NCBI GenBank assembly: GCA_016187105.1 | Contig: JACPKK010000001.1 | Span: 1 to 52,130, forward strand | Direction: 5' to 3' | Length of the DNA: 52,130 bases | DNA from: Candidatus Curtissbacteria bacterium | Lineage (GTDB): Bacteria; Patescibacteriota; Microgenomatia; Curtissbacterales; GWA2-41-24 | Shown: positions 39,056 to 46,827 of the stretch, in pieces | How the letters are laid out: each line of letters starts with the position of its first letter | Numbering within the stretch: position 1 is the stretch's first letter | Notes under the pieces: generated by a model | Database searches by the model: none | Told to the model about the DNA's origin: nothing | What the model saw: only the letters and a program-made list of their open reading frames with translations | Program-made: the position numbers and the translations under genes

Positions 39056-40396
39056 GTGATTGATAAAGATATTAAGCACATTCTTGATAAAATTGATAAG
39101 GCCGGGTTTGAGGCGGCTTTGGTTGGCGGCGGGGTACGTGATGTCTTGGCGGGTAAAAATATTTCCGACTGGGATTTGACGACAAACGCGAAACCGGAAG
39201 AGATTTTAAAGTTATTCCCAGAGGCTTTTTACAACAACCGCTTTGGGACGGTGGGAATTGCCAAGGACGGCAAAACGATTGTTGAGATCACGACTTGGCG
39301 AACGGAGGGGAAATATACAGATCTTCGCCATCCAGAGAAAGTTTCTTGGGGCAGGAGCCTTGAAGAAGATTTAAGACGAAGGGACTTTACAATTAACGCC
39401 GTGGCCCTTCGCTACGCTCAAGGTAAACTTAGCGAAGCGCCGGTTGATCCGTTTGGCGGACAAGATGATTTTAAAAATAAAATCATTAGAACTGTCGGGG
39501 ATCCCGACGAGCGGTTCGGCGAAGACGCTCTGCGGCTGCTTCGAGCGATCCGCTTTGCCGCGACACTCGGGTTTAAGATTGACAAGAATACCCTCAAGTC
39601 AATTAAGAAAAACGCAAAGTTGATTTCCAAAATCTCGGGCGAGCGGATCCGTGATGAGCTATTTAAAATCATCGAGAGTGAGGGAGCAGCGGATGGGGTT
39701 TTTCTGGCAAGAGAAGGCGGGATCCTTCCTGTAATTTTGCCGGAGCTGGACGTGTGTTTTGACGTACCGCAAAAAAGCCCGAAGAGGCACCACGTGTATG
39801 ACGTGGGAACTCACTGCGTGATGAGCATGCAGGAATGCCCTTCAAAAGATGTCATGACTCGTTTTGCGACGCTACTCCATGATGTTGGAAAAGCAAAAGT
39901 TGCCAAAACGATAGATGGCGTGCGGACTTTTTATAATCATGAAGTGGTTGGATCTCGACAAGCCAGTCAGATAGCTAGCCGACTCCATTTGTCGCGAGAG
40001 CAGAAAGATAAACTTTTTAAATTGGTGCGCTGGCATCAGTTCAGTGTCAACGAGAATCAGACAGACGCAGCAATTCGCAGATTTATTAGAAATGTAGGGC
40101 TGGAATATGTTGAGGATATGATGGATCTTCGGGTTGGCGACCGGCTGGGCGGCGGTTTGCAGCAGCCGGAATCTTGGAGGCTTAAACTCTTTAGACAGAA
40201 GATAAAAGATGTTTTGAAACAGCCGTTTACGGTAAAAGATTTAAAGATTGACGGAAATGACGTGATGCGCGAGCTTAACCTAAAACCCGGGCCAAAAGTT
40301 GGAGGGATTTTGAATAAACTTTTTGAAGAAGTACAGGAAGACCCAAAGAAGAATAAAAAAAAATATTTACTAACGGCGATTAGGTCCTTGTTGTGA
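39056..40396 (+). CDS. cca: CCA tRNA nucleotidyltransferase / poly(A) polymerase family with HD domain
   Basis: A 446-residue protein with GTG start. The nucleotidyltransferase head has VGGGVRDVLAGKNISDWDLTT (metal Asp pair), RRDFTINAVALR and GDPDERFGEDALRLLRAIRFAATLGF. An HD domain follows (LLHDVGKAKVA ... YNHEVVGSRQA) and may have phosphatase activity. It completes or repairs tRNA 3' CCA ends, which is needed because tRNA-Glu here lacks an encoded CCA. A palindrome at 39407-39437 adds LRYAQGKLSEAP between conserved motifs. The family includes poly(A) polymerases, so A-only activity is not excluded. Confidence 0.9.
   Translation: MIDKDIKHILDKIDKAGFEAALVGGGVRDVLAGKNISDWDLTTNAKPEEILKLFPEAFYNNRFGTVGIAKDGKTIVEITTWRTEGKYTDLRHPEKVSWGRSLEEDLRRRDFTINAVALRYAQGKLSEAPVDPFGGQDDFKNKIIRTVGDPDERFGEDALRLLRAIRFAATLGFKIDKNTLKSIKKNAKLISKISGERIRDELFKIIESEGAADGVFLAREGGILPVILPELDVCFDVPQKSPKRHHVYDVGTHCVMSMQECPSKDVMTRFATLLHDVGKAKVAKTIDGVRTFYNHEVVGSRQASQIASRLHLSREQKDKLFKLVRWHQFSVNENQTDAAIRRFIRNVGLEYVEDMMDLRVGDRLGGGLQQPESWRLKLFRQKIKDVLKQPFTVKDLKIDGNDVMRELNLKPGPKVGGILNKLFEEVQEDPKKNKKKYLLTAIRSLL
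39407..39437. repeat. Palindrome with perfect 8-bp arms inside cca
   Basis: CTTCGCTA (39407-39414) and TAGCGAAG (39430-39437) surround CGCTCAAGGTAAACT. It is in frame and of the same style as other repeats here. Confidence 0.75.
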
Positions 40397-40783
40397 TTTC
40401 CAAACTTCAAGCCTGGCTCGCAAGCGGTCTTCTCTTGCCGTTTCTTCTAGATTCTTTAAATAGTTCCCATAACTATCTCTACTTGGGCTTAACATATTCA
40501 ACCTGTATGCATCCAGAATAGCTTGGCGTTGATGAGGCAAAGTGAGGTCTGGAAACCACGGGCGTTCTCTTAGAATTCTAAAAGCTCCGTTAACAGTTGG
40601 TATACGGAGACTACCATCTTCGCTTCTTAGGTTTAATAATTTCTCACCGATTTGACTGCCAACTTTAGCATACGCATCTCTAAGGTTATTTGCGTCAAAA
40701 ATTCTAACAAACTCTTCCTGCTCTTCCGGGGTAAGCTCCTGCCTTGGAGGAGGGTTTTTTTCGGCTTTGCTTTGGTCAGCCAT
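40370..40783 (-). CDS. Hypothetical protein
   Basis: A 137-residue, soluble, charged protein (MADQSKAEKNPPPRQELTPEEQEEFVRIFD ...) with predicted helices and a Pro-rich start. No family recognised. Support for its being real: TGATATAAT ends six bases before the ATG, and codon use is like its neighbours. It overlaps the 3' end of cca on the opposite strand by 27 bases. Confidence 0.6.
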   Translation of the reverse strand: MADQSKAEKNPPPRQELTPEEQEEFVRIFDANNLRDAYAKVGSQIGEKLLNLRSEDGSLRIPTVNGAFRILRERPWFPDLTLPHQRQAILDAYRLNMLSPSRDSYGNYLKNLEETAREDRLRARLEVWKSQQGPNRR

Positions 40784-40789
40784 AATAAA

Positions 40790-40798
40790 ATTATATCA
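40790..40798 (-). promoter_or_regulatory. Extended -10 promoter of the hypothetical gene at 40370-40783
   Basis: Minus-strand TGATATAAT, then TTTATT, then ATG. Its TGA is also the stop codon of the second secF frame. Confidence 0.6.
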
Positions 40799-41627
40799 AA
40801 GAACTATTTTTTTTCTCAAATTATGCCAGACGACGAGGAGCGGGGCGGCGTTGAAAATGGAAGAGTAAGTGCCGGAGATGACACCGATTAAAAGGGCAAG
40901 AACGAAGGCCTTGATCGACTGGCCGCCGAATAAAAGCAGTGCAATGGTTAACGATTTGGTCAAATGAAAAATCGCTGTGTTTTTTCAGATTCTCGCGGAT
41001 CCTGTCGAAAACGACAATGGTGTCGTGAACCGAAAACCCGATAACCGTTAGAAGGGCTGTAATAAAAAGGGAATCAACTTCCAGACCGAAAAAGTGTCCA
41101 AGAACGGCAAAGACACCAACAACGACAATAACGTCGTGGATGAGGGCAATAATGGTCGTGACGCCAAAAGCAATTGGGGATGCCGGTTTGGCAACTTTCC
41201 TGAAGGCCCAAGTGATATAGGTGACGATAGCAAGAATTGAGAGCCCCACGGCAATAGCCGCTTTGCGGGTTAGCTCCTTGGAAATAACCGGGCCGACTGT
41301 TTCCAAACGGATTTCTTCGTACTTTCCAAAATTGGCACCAACCTTATCTTTTATTTCCTTGATTTTCGATTCGTCGGTTGCCTTTAGACGAAGAAGGATC
41401 GTGTCCTGATTGGTTTTGGCGGCTTGAGAAATCTCCAAGCCGCCTTTGGTTATGAGGTCTTTTACGGCTTGTGGATTTTTTTGATCTGCAAGTTTAATCT
41501 CCCAAAGAGTACCTCCTTCAAAATCGATGCCGAGTTTGAGATGCCAGGCGAAAAGCGCAATAATGCCGGGAATAATAATTGTCAAAGAAAGTGCAAAGAA
41601 CCAGTTGCGGTATTTGATTATGTTCAT
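40796..41627 (-). CDS. secF: Protein translocase subunit SecF, frame disrupted near the 3' end
   Basis: The frame from 41627 encodes SecF: first helix FFALSLTIIIPGIIALFAWH, DFEGGTLWEIKL, and the helix block FLITALLTVIGFSVHDTIVVFDRIREN. After HSDFSFDQIVNH (about 40950) it turns into an Arg/Pro/Cys-rich tail and stops at 40821. A second frame picks up LTIALLLFGGQSIKAF ... GVISGTYSSIFNAAPLLVVWHNLRKK and stops at 40796-40798, which is the normal SecF ending. Only GTTAAC (40947-40952) joins them, so roughly 20-25 codons of the expected NxSxxQTLxRSxxTSLT segment are missing as well. It is either an assembly deletion or a broken gene. SecF with SecD pulls exported proteins through SecYEG and is normally essential. 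Confidence 0.85.
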
Positions 41628-41723
41628 TTTATTTTGCGGGTCCTGTCACGACTTTCCTTCCCGCCAGTGATCATTTTCCTGATTCGATTTTGTTGTTGTC
41701 CTCATTGCTTCCATTGCGCGCTA

Positions 41724-41744
41724 CCTTGCCTGCCGGCAGGCAGG
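41724..41744. repeat. GCCTGCCGGCAGGC palindrome between secD and secF
   Basis: CCTTGCCTGCCGGCAGGCAGG; the same family as copies in nrdJ, nrdR and the thermonuclease gene. It is the main recognisable feature of the 149-base secD-secF gap. Confidence 0.85.
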
Positions 41745-41776
41745 TCGGGAACCCTTCCTGTCGTGCCACCCGCTTC

Positions 41777-43060
41777 TCACATATTATGTCTGACCCAAAA
41801 AAGTCTCAAGAGTGTTCTGGTGACGGTAATGGCGCTAAACATGGAAACTAAAATGCCGATGGCCAGGGTTAAGGCAAAACCGCGAATGGGGCCGGTTCCA
41901 AAGTAAAATAGAATTGCGGTGGTGATTAAAGAGGATACATTGGAATCGCGGATAGATGACCAGGCCCTTTCAAAACCGCTGTAAAGCGCTTCTAATTTTT
42001 CTTTACCCCAACGGCGTTCTTCTTTAATTCTTTCGAAAATTAGAATGTTGGCGTCGACTGCCATGCCGATAGAAAGCACAAAGCCGGCGATGCCGGCAAG
42101 CGTTAAGGTGACGGGGATTAATTTAAAAACTGCAAAAACAAGGGCGGTATAGATCAAAAGGGCAAAAGTGGCGAAGATTCCTAAAAGGCGGTAATACGCA
42201 ACCATAAAGATGATGACAGAGGCGATGCCAACTGCCGCGGCAAGGATACTTTTTTGAATTGAGTCTTGACCAAGGGTTGGGCCAATCCGAGTTTGGCTTT
42301 CGATTGTGAGCGGCACCGGCAGTGCGCCGGCATTAAGCTGAATCGCCAGCTGCCTGGCAGAATTTGAATCGAAGTTGCCGGTGATTTGGGCGTTGCCGTC
42401 TGTAATTATCGATTGAACCCGCGGACTGGAAATAATGACCCCATCGAGAAAAATCGTTACCTCTTTGCCCAAATTTTCTTGTGTAATTTTTTCAAATCTC
42501 TTAGCTCCCTCTTGAGTGAATTGTAAATTAATTATGTATCCCGGGTTCTTTGGATCCTGGCTTGGCTCGGCGATTGATCTTTTAAGGTCTTTGCCTGTCA
42601 GTCCAGTACTTTCGAAGATATCACCCGGGCTGGCTGACAGTGTTGCCTCTGGGGGAAGGTCTTTTTTAATGGTTTTAAACTCCAAGTGGGCGGTTTTTTT
42701 AACTGTTGCCACGGCTTGGTCAATATCGGAAATGCCGGCAATTTCGACAATTAAACGATACTGGCCGCCGGTTTTGGCTGTCTGGATAACTGGTTCGGCT
42801 ACACCTAAAGCGTTGATTCTGTCTTCGATAATATTTTTGGCACTTTCCAGGGCACTGTCGCGATCGGTTTGGGCAAGCTGTGACATATCGGCGGACATTG
42901 TCAGTTGAACTCCGCCTGAAAGATCCAGCCCAAACTTGGGGTTGAGGTCTCTTTGAATAAAATTTGTGACGGCAGGATTATGGAAGGGCAAGTCGATATA
43001 GAGGGCGGCAATGACTAATAAAATAATGAGAAACAAGACGCGGCGCGGGTGTTTGGACAT
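41777..43060 (-). CDS. secD: Protein translocase subunit SecD
   Basis: A 427-residue RND-like membrane protein. N-terminal helix LFLIILLVIAALYIDL, then FGLDLSGGVQLTMSAD, the periplasmic-type loop (LGVAEPVIQTAKTGGQYRLIVEIAGI, GNAQITGNFDSNSARQLAIQLNAGALPVPLTI) and five C-terminal helices with FVLSIGMAVDANILIFERIKEE. Shorter than E. coli SecD (615) but normal for many bacteria. TTAAAAT lies seven bases before the ATG, with GAAAGG between, so it could be leaderless or use that site. secF follows after 149 bases. Confidence 0.94.
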   Translation of the reverse strand: MSKHPRRVLFLIILLVIAALYIDLPFHNPAVTNFIQRDLNPKFGLDLSGGVQLTMSADMSQLAQTDRDSALESAKNIIEDRINALGVAEPVIQTAKTGGQYRLIVEIAGISDIDQAVATVKKTAHLEFKTIKKDLPPEATLSASPGDIFESTGLTGKDLKRSIAEPSQDPKNPGYIINLQFTQEGAKRFEKITQENLGKEVTIFLDGVIISSPRVQSIITDGNAQITGNFDSNSARQLAIQLNAGALPVPLTIESQTRIGPTLGQDSIQKSILAAAVGIASVIIFMVAYYRLLGIFATFALLIYTALVFAVFKLIPVTLTLAGIAGFVLSIGMAVDANILIFERIKEERRWGKEKLEALYSGFERAWSSIRDSNVSSLITTAILFYFGTGPIRGFALTLAIGILVSMFSAITVTRTLLRLFWVRHNM

Positions 43061-43123
43061 CCTTTCGATTTTAACAGAGAGATTGTCTTAGGAGAAGATT
43101 AGAGTTCTTCAACAAGTTCAGAA

Positions 43124-43702
43124 TTATAATTTGACCATCTCTTCTTCGTCGCCGATTAGCATAACGCGAGGCTTGGAAAGGATACCGATGACAAACGGGT
43201 CACGCCTGCTTTTGCGGAAGTTAAATTCCTCTTCGGTCATTGGCGTAAAATTAATTTCCCTGTTTCTTCTGGTTTCTTCTTCGCGGACTAAGTTACCAAG
43301 TTCCGGCAGAATAATAGTACCAACTATAAAAAGGTCAACCTCATTTTGGCTATATGGCTTGCCGCGGACAAAAGAGCCGGAAAGCATAGCGTATTTTATT
43401 TTGCCGAGTCTGCCTTTCCCCTTAATTATCTGGCCGCCGAGGCCAATTTCTTTGTTAATAATTGATAACAATTCGGGGAAGAAAATAAAATCCTTTTTGA
43501 GTGAATAGAATCTTCTATTGGCGCGCCATTCGCTTCCCAGAAAACCAGTTTTTTCAAGCCGGGCTAATTCCCGGCGGACGGCATTTATTTCTTCTTCTAC
43601 ACGACGGACTATTTCGCGGACATGATAGGACTCCTGGGGACTGCCCAGGAAGAGTTCCAGAATTTTGACCCTAACTTTAGAAATTAAAATGTCGATTAGC
43701 AT
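43124..43702 (-). CDS. Winged-helix / nucleotidyltransferase-fold protein
   Basis: A 192-residue protein. Residues 1-75 form a winged helix (VRVKILELFLGSPQESYHVREIVRRVEEEINAVRRELARLEKTGFL) as in ArsR-like regulators. The second part has LSGSFVRGKPYSQNEVDLFIVG, a weakened GSxxxG...(D/E)xD nucleotidyltransferase motif like MNT antitoxins. Such fusions are common and little studied; DNA-binding regulation is likely and nucleotide transfer uncertain. The leader carries the hairpin element shared with lon. Confidence 0.68.
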   Translation of the reverse strand: MLIDILISKVRVKILELFLGSPQESYHVREIVRRVEEEINAVRRELARLEKTGFLGSEWRANRRFYSLKKDFIFFPELLSIINKEIGLGGQIIKGKGRLGKIKYAMLSGSFVRGKPYSQNEVDLFIVGTIILPELGNLVREEETRRNREINFTPMTEEEFNFRKSRRDPFVIGILSKPRVMLIGDEEEMVKL

Positions 43703-43711
43703 AAGATTACT

Positions 43712-43751
43712 CTAAGGGGACACCAAGGTTTCCCCTTAGTATTCCTCTTCC
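43712..43751 (-). promoter_or_regulatory. Conserved leader hairpin element, second copy
   Basis: CTAAGGGGA (43712-43720) pairs with TCCCCTTAG (43731-43739) and is followed by TATTCCTCTTCC. Compared with the lon copy, two base pairs have changed on both sides (T-A to C-G and A-T to G-C), which preserves pairing. It ends nine bases before the ATG at 43702. Confidence 0.5.
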
Positions 43752-43775
43752 TTTAAGGCAGGCTGTAGGCAGAAG

Positions 43776-44903
43776 TTAATATGTTACCGTGTTTCCAACC
43801 GGTACAGTTTGAATCCAAATTTGTCCCCTATTAAAAGTAATTTCCTTTCCTTTTGCATCTTTATAGATTGTGCGATCTTCCCTTGTCTTTTTATTCCAAG
43901 TGCCTTTAGTGACCTTGCCATCCATAAAGATTAGCGCGTTGCCAGTGCCGGTTGTTTTATAGAGAAGATGGCCATCCGGGTAACCGTCGTTGGCCGTGCT
44001 TTCGACTTGAAACTGGACGATGACATTTTTGGGTGACATTTGTTCTGTGGTCACGGGGTCGATTTGGGCAACGCCGGCAATAAACCTTTGGTAGACATTG
44101 GTATTTTTGTCGTACTGCCAAGTAACCGTGTAATCGGGTGCTTGTTCCCAGAACGGAGTAGTAATAGGTTTTTGGTCGCCGCGGGCCTCCAGTGCCGCGT
44201 CGTCTTTAAATTTCCACTTAATGAAGCCGTCATCCCATTTTTCGCCGTCTTTATTTTCCGGGCCGAAACCCCGCTCCTGGGCCGCTTCCCAAAGTTTTTT
44301 GGTGGTGGAGTGGACGTTATGGGGAGCAAGTTTATCAGTACCGCGCCAATAAGTGGGGAATCCTAGGCCGAATTGGTCCATATCTAAAATGCCATAATCG
44401 CGGATTTGGCCGAGCGCGTTCGCCGGCCCCGGAGTATTGGCGCCGCCGACGTGGGCGTAGGCGGCGTTATATTCCAAAACCCAATCCAAAAAATAGGTAC
44501 GGGCGCTTCTGATCGGGGCTAAATCCCCAACGTCTTGGCAAAAGAAAATGTCTAGGGTTCTGGTGATGCCGCCTTCGGCAACAACTTCATAAACTATATC
44601 GGCTCTTGAAAGACCGATAATGGGCCGGGCGTCCGCGTGGTTTTCGATCATGACGGCCAGCGGTCTTCTTTTCTTCCACTGATCTTCACGGGTTTTTGAA
44701 TACATTGCACCGTTTATGGGGCACTGGCGGTCTTTTTGGCCTTCATCGCCATCAGAAGTGACATCGGTAAGACTGCCGAATGGTGTTGAAATGTTGACAG
44801 GACTGTTTAAAAGACTCGCGAAAACCAGATAGGAAACGCCTGCGGAGGCAGCATATAAGATTAATGCACCAATAAAAATCAATAGAAGCTTTTTATTTAA
44901 CAT
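43776..44903 (-). CDS. DUF3048 (YerB-like) exported protein
   Basis: A 375-residue protein with an N-terminal anchor (LLLIFIGALILYAASAGVSYLVFA). The DUF3048 core includes RPLAVMIENHADARPIIGLSRADIVYEVVAEGGITRTLDIFF, PIRSARTYFLDWVLEYNAAYAHVGG and the C-terminal RGQIWIQTVP. The family is extracytoplasmic and of unknown function; Bacillus YerB is a lipoprotein, but no lipobox is seen here. It overlaps the DUF4446 gene by 11 bases. Confidence 0.8.
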   Translation of the reverse strand: MLNKKLLLIFIGALILYAASAGVSYLVFASLLNSPVNISTPFGSLTDVTSDGDEGQKDRQCPINGAMYSKTREDQWKKRRPLAVMIENHADARPIIGLSRADIVYEVVAEGGITRTLDIFFCQDVGDLAPIRSARTYFLDWVLEYNAAYAHVGGANTPGPANALGQIRDYGILDMDQFGLGFPTYWRGTDKLAPHNVHSTTKKLWEAAQERGFGPENKDGEKWDDGFIKWKFKDDAALEARGDQKPITTPFWEQAPDYTVTWQYDKNTNVYQRFIAGVAQIDPVTTEQMSPKNVIVQFQVESTANDGYPDGHLLYKTTGTGNALIFMDGKVTKGTWNKKTREDRTIYKDAKGKEITFNRGQIWIQTVPVGNTVTY

Positions 44904-45366
44904 TTTTAGCTATCGCTTTTTCGACTACTTCTTTCTCTTCTTTTGAGAATTCATGGTCTACCGCCTTTGAGTTCTCAATTCGCTTAGCATAAACCCTTGT
45001 ACCGCTTCTCGAATGAAGAGACGAAATTACAAAACCGTTATTGGCACCATTTAAAAGGGCAATAACGAAACTTTGGTCTCCGCCCGTATCCTCAAAAGGA
45101 TTAAAACGTACCAGCGCGTGCTTTTGAAAAAAATCTTTGCTTTCTTGCCCAAGCTTCTTTACCTCTTCTTCTGTGTTTTTGATCTTTGTCTCCAGCTGAC
45201 CCTGCTGTTTTATGATATTTTCCAGGATCTGGGCAAGATTAAGATTTTTGCCACTTTTGGTTAATTTACTCCAGGCCCCCAGAACTTTCAGGAAATAAAA
45301 AGTCAGGACCGCAAGCCAAATAAAAACTGCTGATAGGATATAGTCGACCAATTGAAGTTTTTCCAT
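44893..45366 (-). CDS. DUF4446 membrane-anchored protein
   Basis: A 157-residue protein with one N-terminal helix (ILSAVFIWLAVLTFYFLKVLG), a coiled-coil segment (LAQILENIIKQQGQLETKIKNTEEEVKKLGQ) and a C-terminal domain. That domain has KHALVRFNPFEDTGGDQSFVIALLNGANNGFVISSLHSRSGTRVYAK, diagnostic of DUF4446. Function unknown. First gene of a pair with DUF3048. Confidence 0.8.
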   Translation of the reverse strand: MEKLQLVDYILSAVFIWLAVLTFYFLKVLGAWSKLTKSGKNLNLAQILENIIKQQGQLETKIKNTEEEVKKLGQESKDFFQKHALVRFNPFEDTGGDQSFVIALLNGANNGFVISSLHSRSGTRVYAKRIENSKAVDHEFSKEEKEVVEKAIAKNVK

Positions 45367-45439
45367 TCATTAACTTTGGATATTGGATAAATCTGGTACC
45401 CACTCTTTTACCACTCGCCTTTGCGCTTGTCAAGAGAAT

Positions 45440-45468
45440 TTGTGTTAAGATCCCTTTAGTTATATTCT
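45440..45468 (+). promoter_or_regulatory. Probable promoter of the small gene at 45487
   Basis: TTGTGT (45440-45445), 17 bases, TATTCT (45463-45468), then a short leader with GGGAG before the ATG. Confidence 0.45.
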
Positions 45469-45486
45469 ACATTACTTGGGAGATAA

Positions 45487-45729
45487 ATGCCTTTTAAGAC
45501 TAAGAAGAAAAAATTAAAAGCAGCAGGCAGGCGGTTTGCATTTGATGAGGGAGTTGTCAAAATCATCGATGAGGGAAGGAAGAAGCTTATCGAGGTTGAG
45601 GTAAAAAAAGAACCGCAGGTGGCGGCCGAAAATCTTTCTTATATTAGGGGCGACCTTCTAAAAATTATCATCACGAGCGTATTTATCGGCGGGGCCCAAA
45701 TTCTGCTACGCTTGACACTCTCCAAGTAG
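45487..45729 (+). CDS. Small membrane protein, hypothetical
   Basis: An 80-residue protein: Lys-rich N-terminus (MPFKTKKKKLKAAGRRF), a charged middle and one C-terminal helix (IIITSVFIGGAQILLRLTLS). A weak GGGAG site precedes the ATG. Family not recognised, though similar small tail-anchored proteins are common in Patescibacteria. It is 95 bases upstream of the DUF5679 gene. Confidence 0.55.
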   Translation: MPFKTKKKKLKAAGRRFAFDEGVVKIIDEGRKKLIEVEVKKEPQVAAENLSYIRGDLLKIIITSVFIGGAQILLRLTLSK

Positions 45730-45824
45730 CTGTGCTATGGTTGAGGCTAATTGAAGCTAGTTAGCTTTGACGCTGGCGAGACTTCTTTAAAATCTTCACT
45801 GCCAAAAGGAGGTGATTAACTAAA

Positions 45825-45965
45825 ATGACTACAATGTATTGTGTTAAGTGCCGAGCAAAGAGAGACGATCCCAACGCCCAAAAAGTGACTATGAAAAACG
45901 GCAAGCCAGCTTCAAAAGGTAAGTGCCCGGTTTGCGGTACTACCATGTTTAAGATTGGCGGCTAG
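45825..45965 (+). CDS. DUF5679 zinc-ribbon mini-protein
   Basis: A 46-residue protein starting MTTMYCVKCRAKRDDPNAQK and ending KCPVCGTTMFKIGG. Two CxxC knuckles form a zinc ribbon; the motif is DUF5679, frequent in Patescibacteria. An unusually strong ribosome site AAGGAGGTGA (45806-45815) lies nine bases upstream, suggesting high expression. A binding partner is unknown; ribosome or RNA polymerase association would be guesses. The gene is only 141 bases long and easily missed by ORF cutoffs. Confidence 0.8.
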   Translation: MTTMYCVKCRAKRDDPNAQKVTMKNGKPASKGKCPVCGTTMFKIGG

Positions 45966-46060
45966 TCGAAGTTAGCCTACCACGTATGACGTGGTGGCTG
46001 ATTTTCAAGAAAGTAAGAGCTCGTAATCCTCTTTGAAAAATTTGGATTGCGCGCAAAAGA

Positions 46061-46108
46061 AAAAACCCCAGGCAATTTTGGTTTTAAGGTTGTCTTTGGG
46101 GGTTTTTT
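46061..46108. terminator. Strong bidirectional terminator
   Basis: AAAAACCCCA (46061-46070) pairs with TGGGGGTTTTTT (46097-46108), giving a hairpin flanked by A-runs and T-runs. It serves both the plus-strand DUF5679 gene and the minus-strand gene ending at 46115. Confidence 0.85.
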
Positions 46109-46114
46109 CTCGAG

Positions 46115-46732
46115 TTAACCGTTTAAGAGGCCAATAACAAGACCCGGTACGCCAAAAAGGAATTGCAAAACAGAATCGGGGTATTTATCTAAATCCCCAT
46201 ATAAATTTTTTAGCTTCGGGGACAAATTCTTCTTTTCAAATTCCCAGATGATTTGTGTAGTTTGCCCGTTGACATTGATGGCGAGTTTAATTGAGCTGAA
46301 AAGGGATTGATCGTTTGCGCCAAGATTGGCTTTGGCAGGGTCTTGGGCGGCAAAAAGCGACTGACTGTCGACAATAATCGCCGGCAGAACTTTATTGAAA
46401 ATGCTCGGGTCGGAGTTCTCGGGCATTTCCAAAGTGGCAATGATGCGGTCATTTTTGGAGGAGAAAGCTGGAGTGAATTTATAACGAACCGCAACAGTCT
46501 CTTTGGCGAGAGTTTCCATTTCCCAATAGTAAATGGTTTCATCAAAACCGTAGATTGGCCTTGGAATTCCCTCGGGAATTCTTACTACTCTTGAAAGATC
46601 TTTTTCGATGTTTTTATTAATGGCTTGGGTCGCTGGTTTGATAACTTTGAACCCCAGATAGATGGAAAAGGAAATTAAAGCCGCAGAGAGAATGGCGAGT
46701 AAAATTAACGAGAAAAGAATTATTTTCTTCAC
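46115..46732 (-). CDS. Membrane-anchored hypothetical protein
   Basis: A 205-residue protein with GTG start. N-terminal helix IILFSLILLAILSAALISFSIYLGF, then a soluble extracytoplasmic domain (YGFDETIYYWEMETLAKETVAVRYKFTPAFSSKNDRIIATLEMPENS). No family recognised. A TGATACAAT box ends seven bases before the GTG, supporting this start. Confidence 0.6.
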   Translation of the reverse strand: MKKIILFSLILLAILSAALISFSIYLGFKVIKPATQAINKNIEKDLSRVVRIPEGIPRPIYGFDETIYYWEMETLAKETVAVRYKFTPAFSSKNDRIIATLEMPENSDPSIFNKVLPAIIVDSQSLFAAQDPAKANLGANDQSLFSSIKLAINVNGQTTQIIWEFEKKNLSPKLKNLYGDLDKYPDSVLQFLFGVPGLVIGLLNG

Positions 46733-46739
46733 TTATACA

Positions 46740-46748
46740 ATTGTATCA
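46740..46748 (-). promoter_or_regulatory. Extended -10 promoter of the gene at 46115-46732
   Basis: Minus-strand TGATACAAT, then seven bases, then GTG. Confidence 0.5.
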
Positions 46749-46827
46749 GACCCAGCTTTAACTATCGCTCGGCCTGTACTGAAGTGCTTCCGCGACCATT
46801 CAACTTCGCTCATGGTCTTGAAGCGTT

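Noticed and set aside
41424..41906. Plus-strand frame spanning the secD-secF gap
   Set aside because: It is the shadow of secF and secD ends joined through a palindromic repeat; no recognisable protein features.
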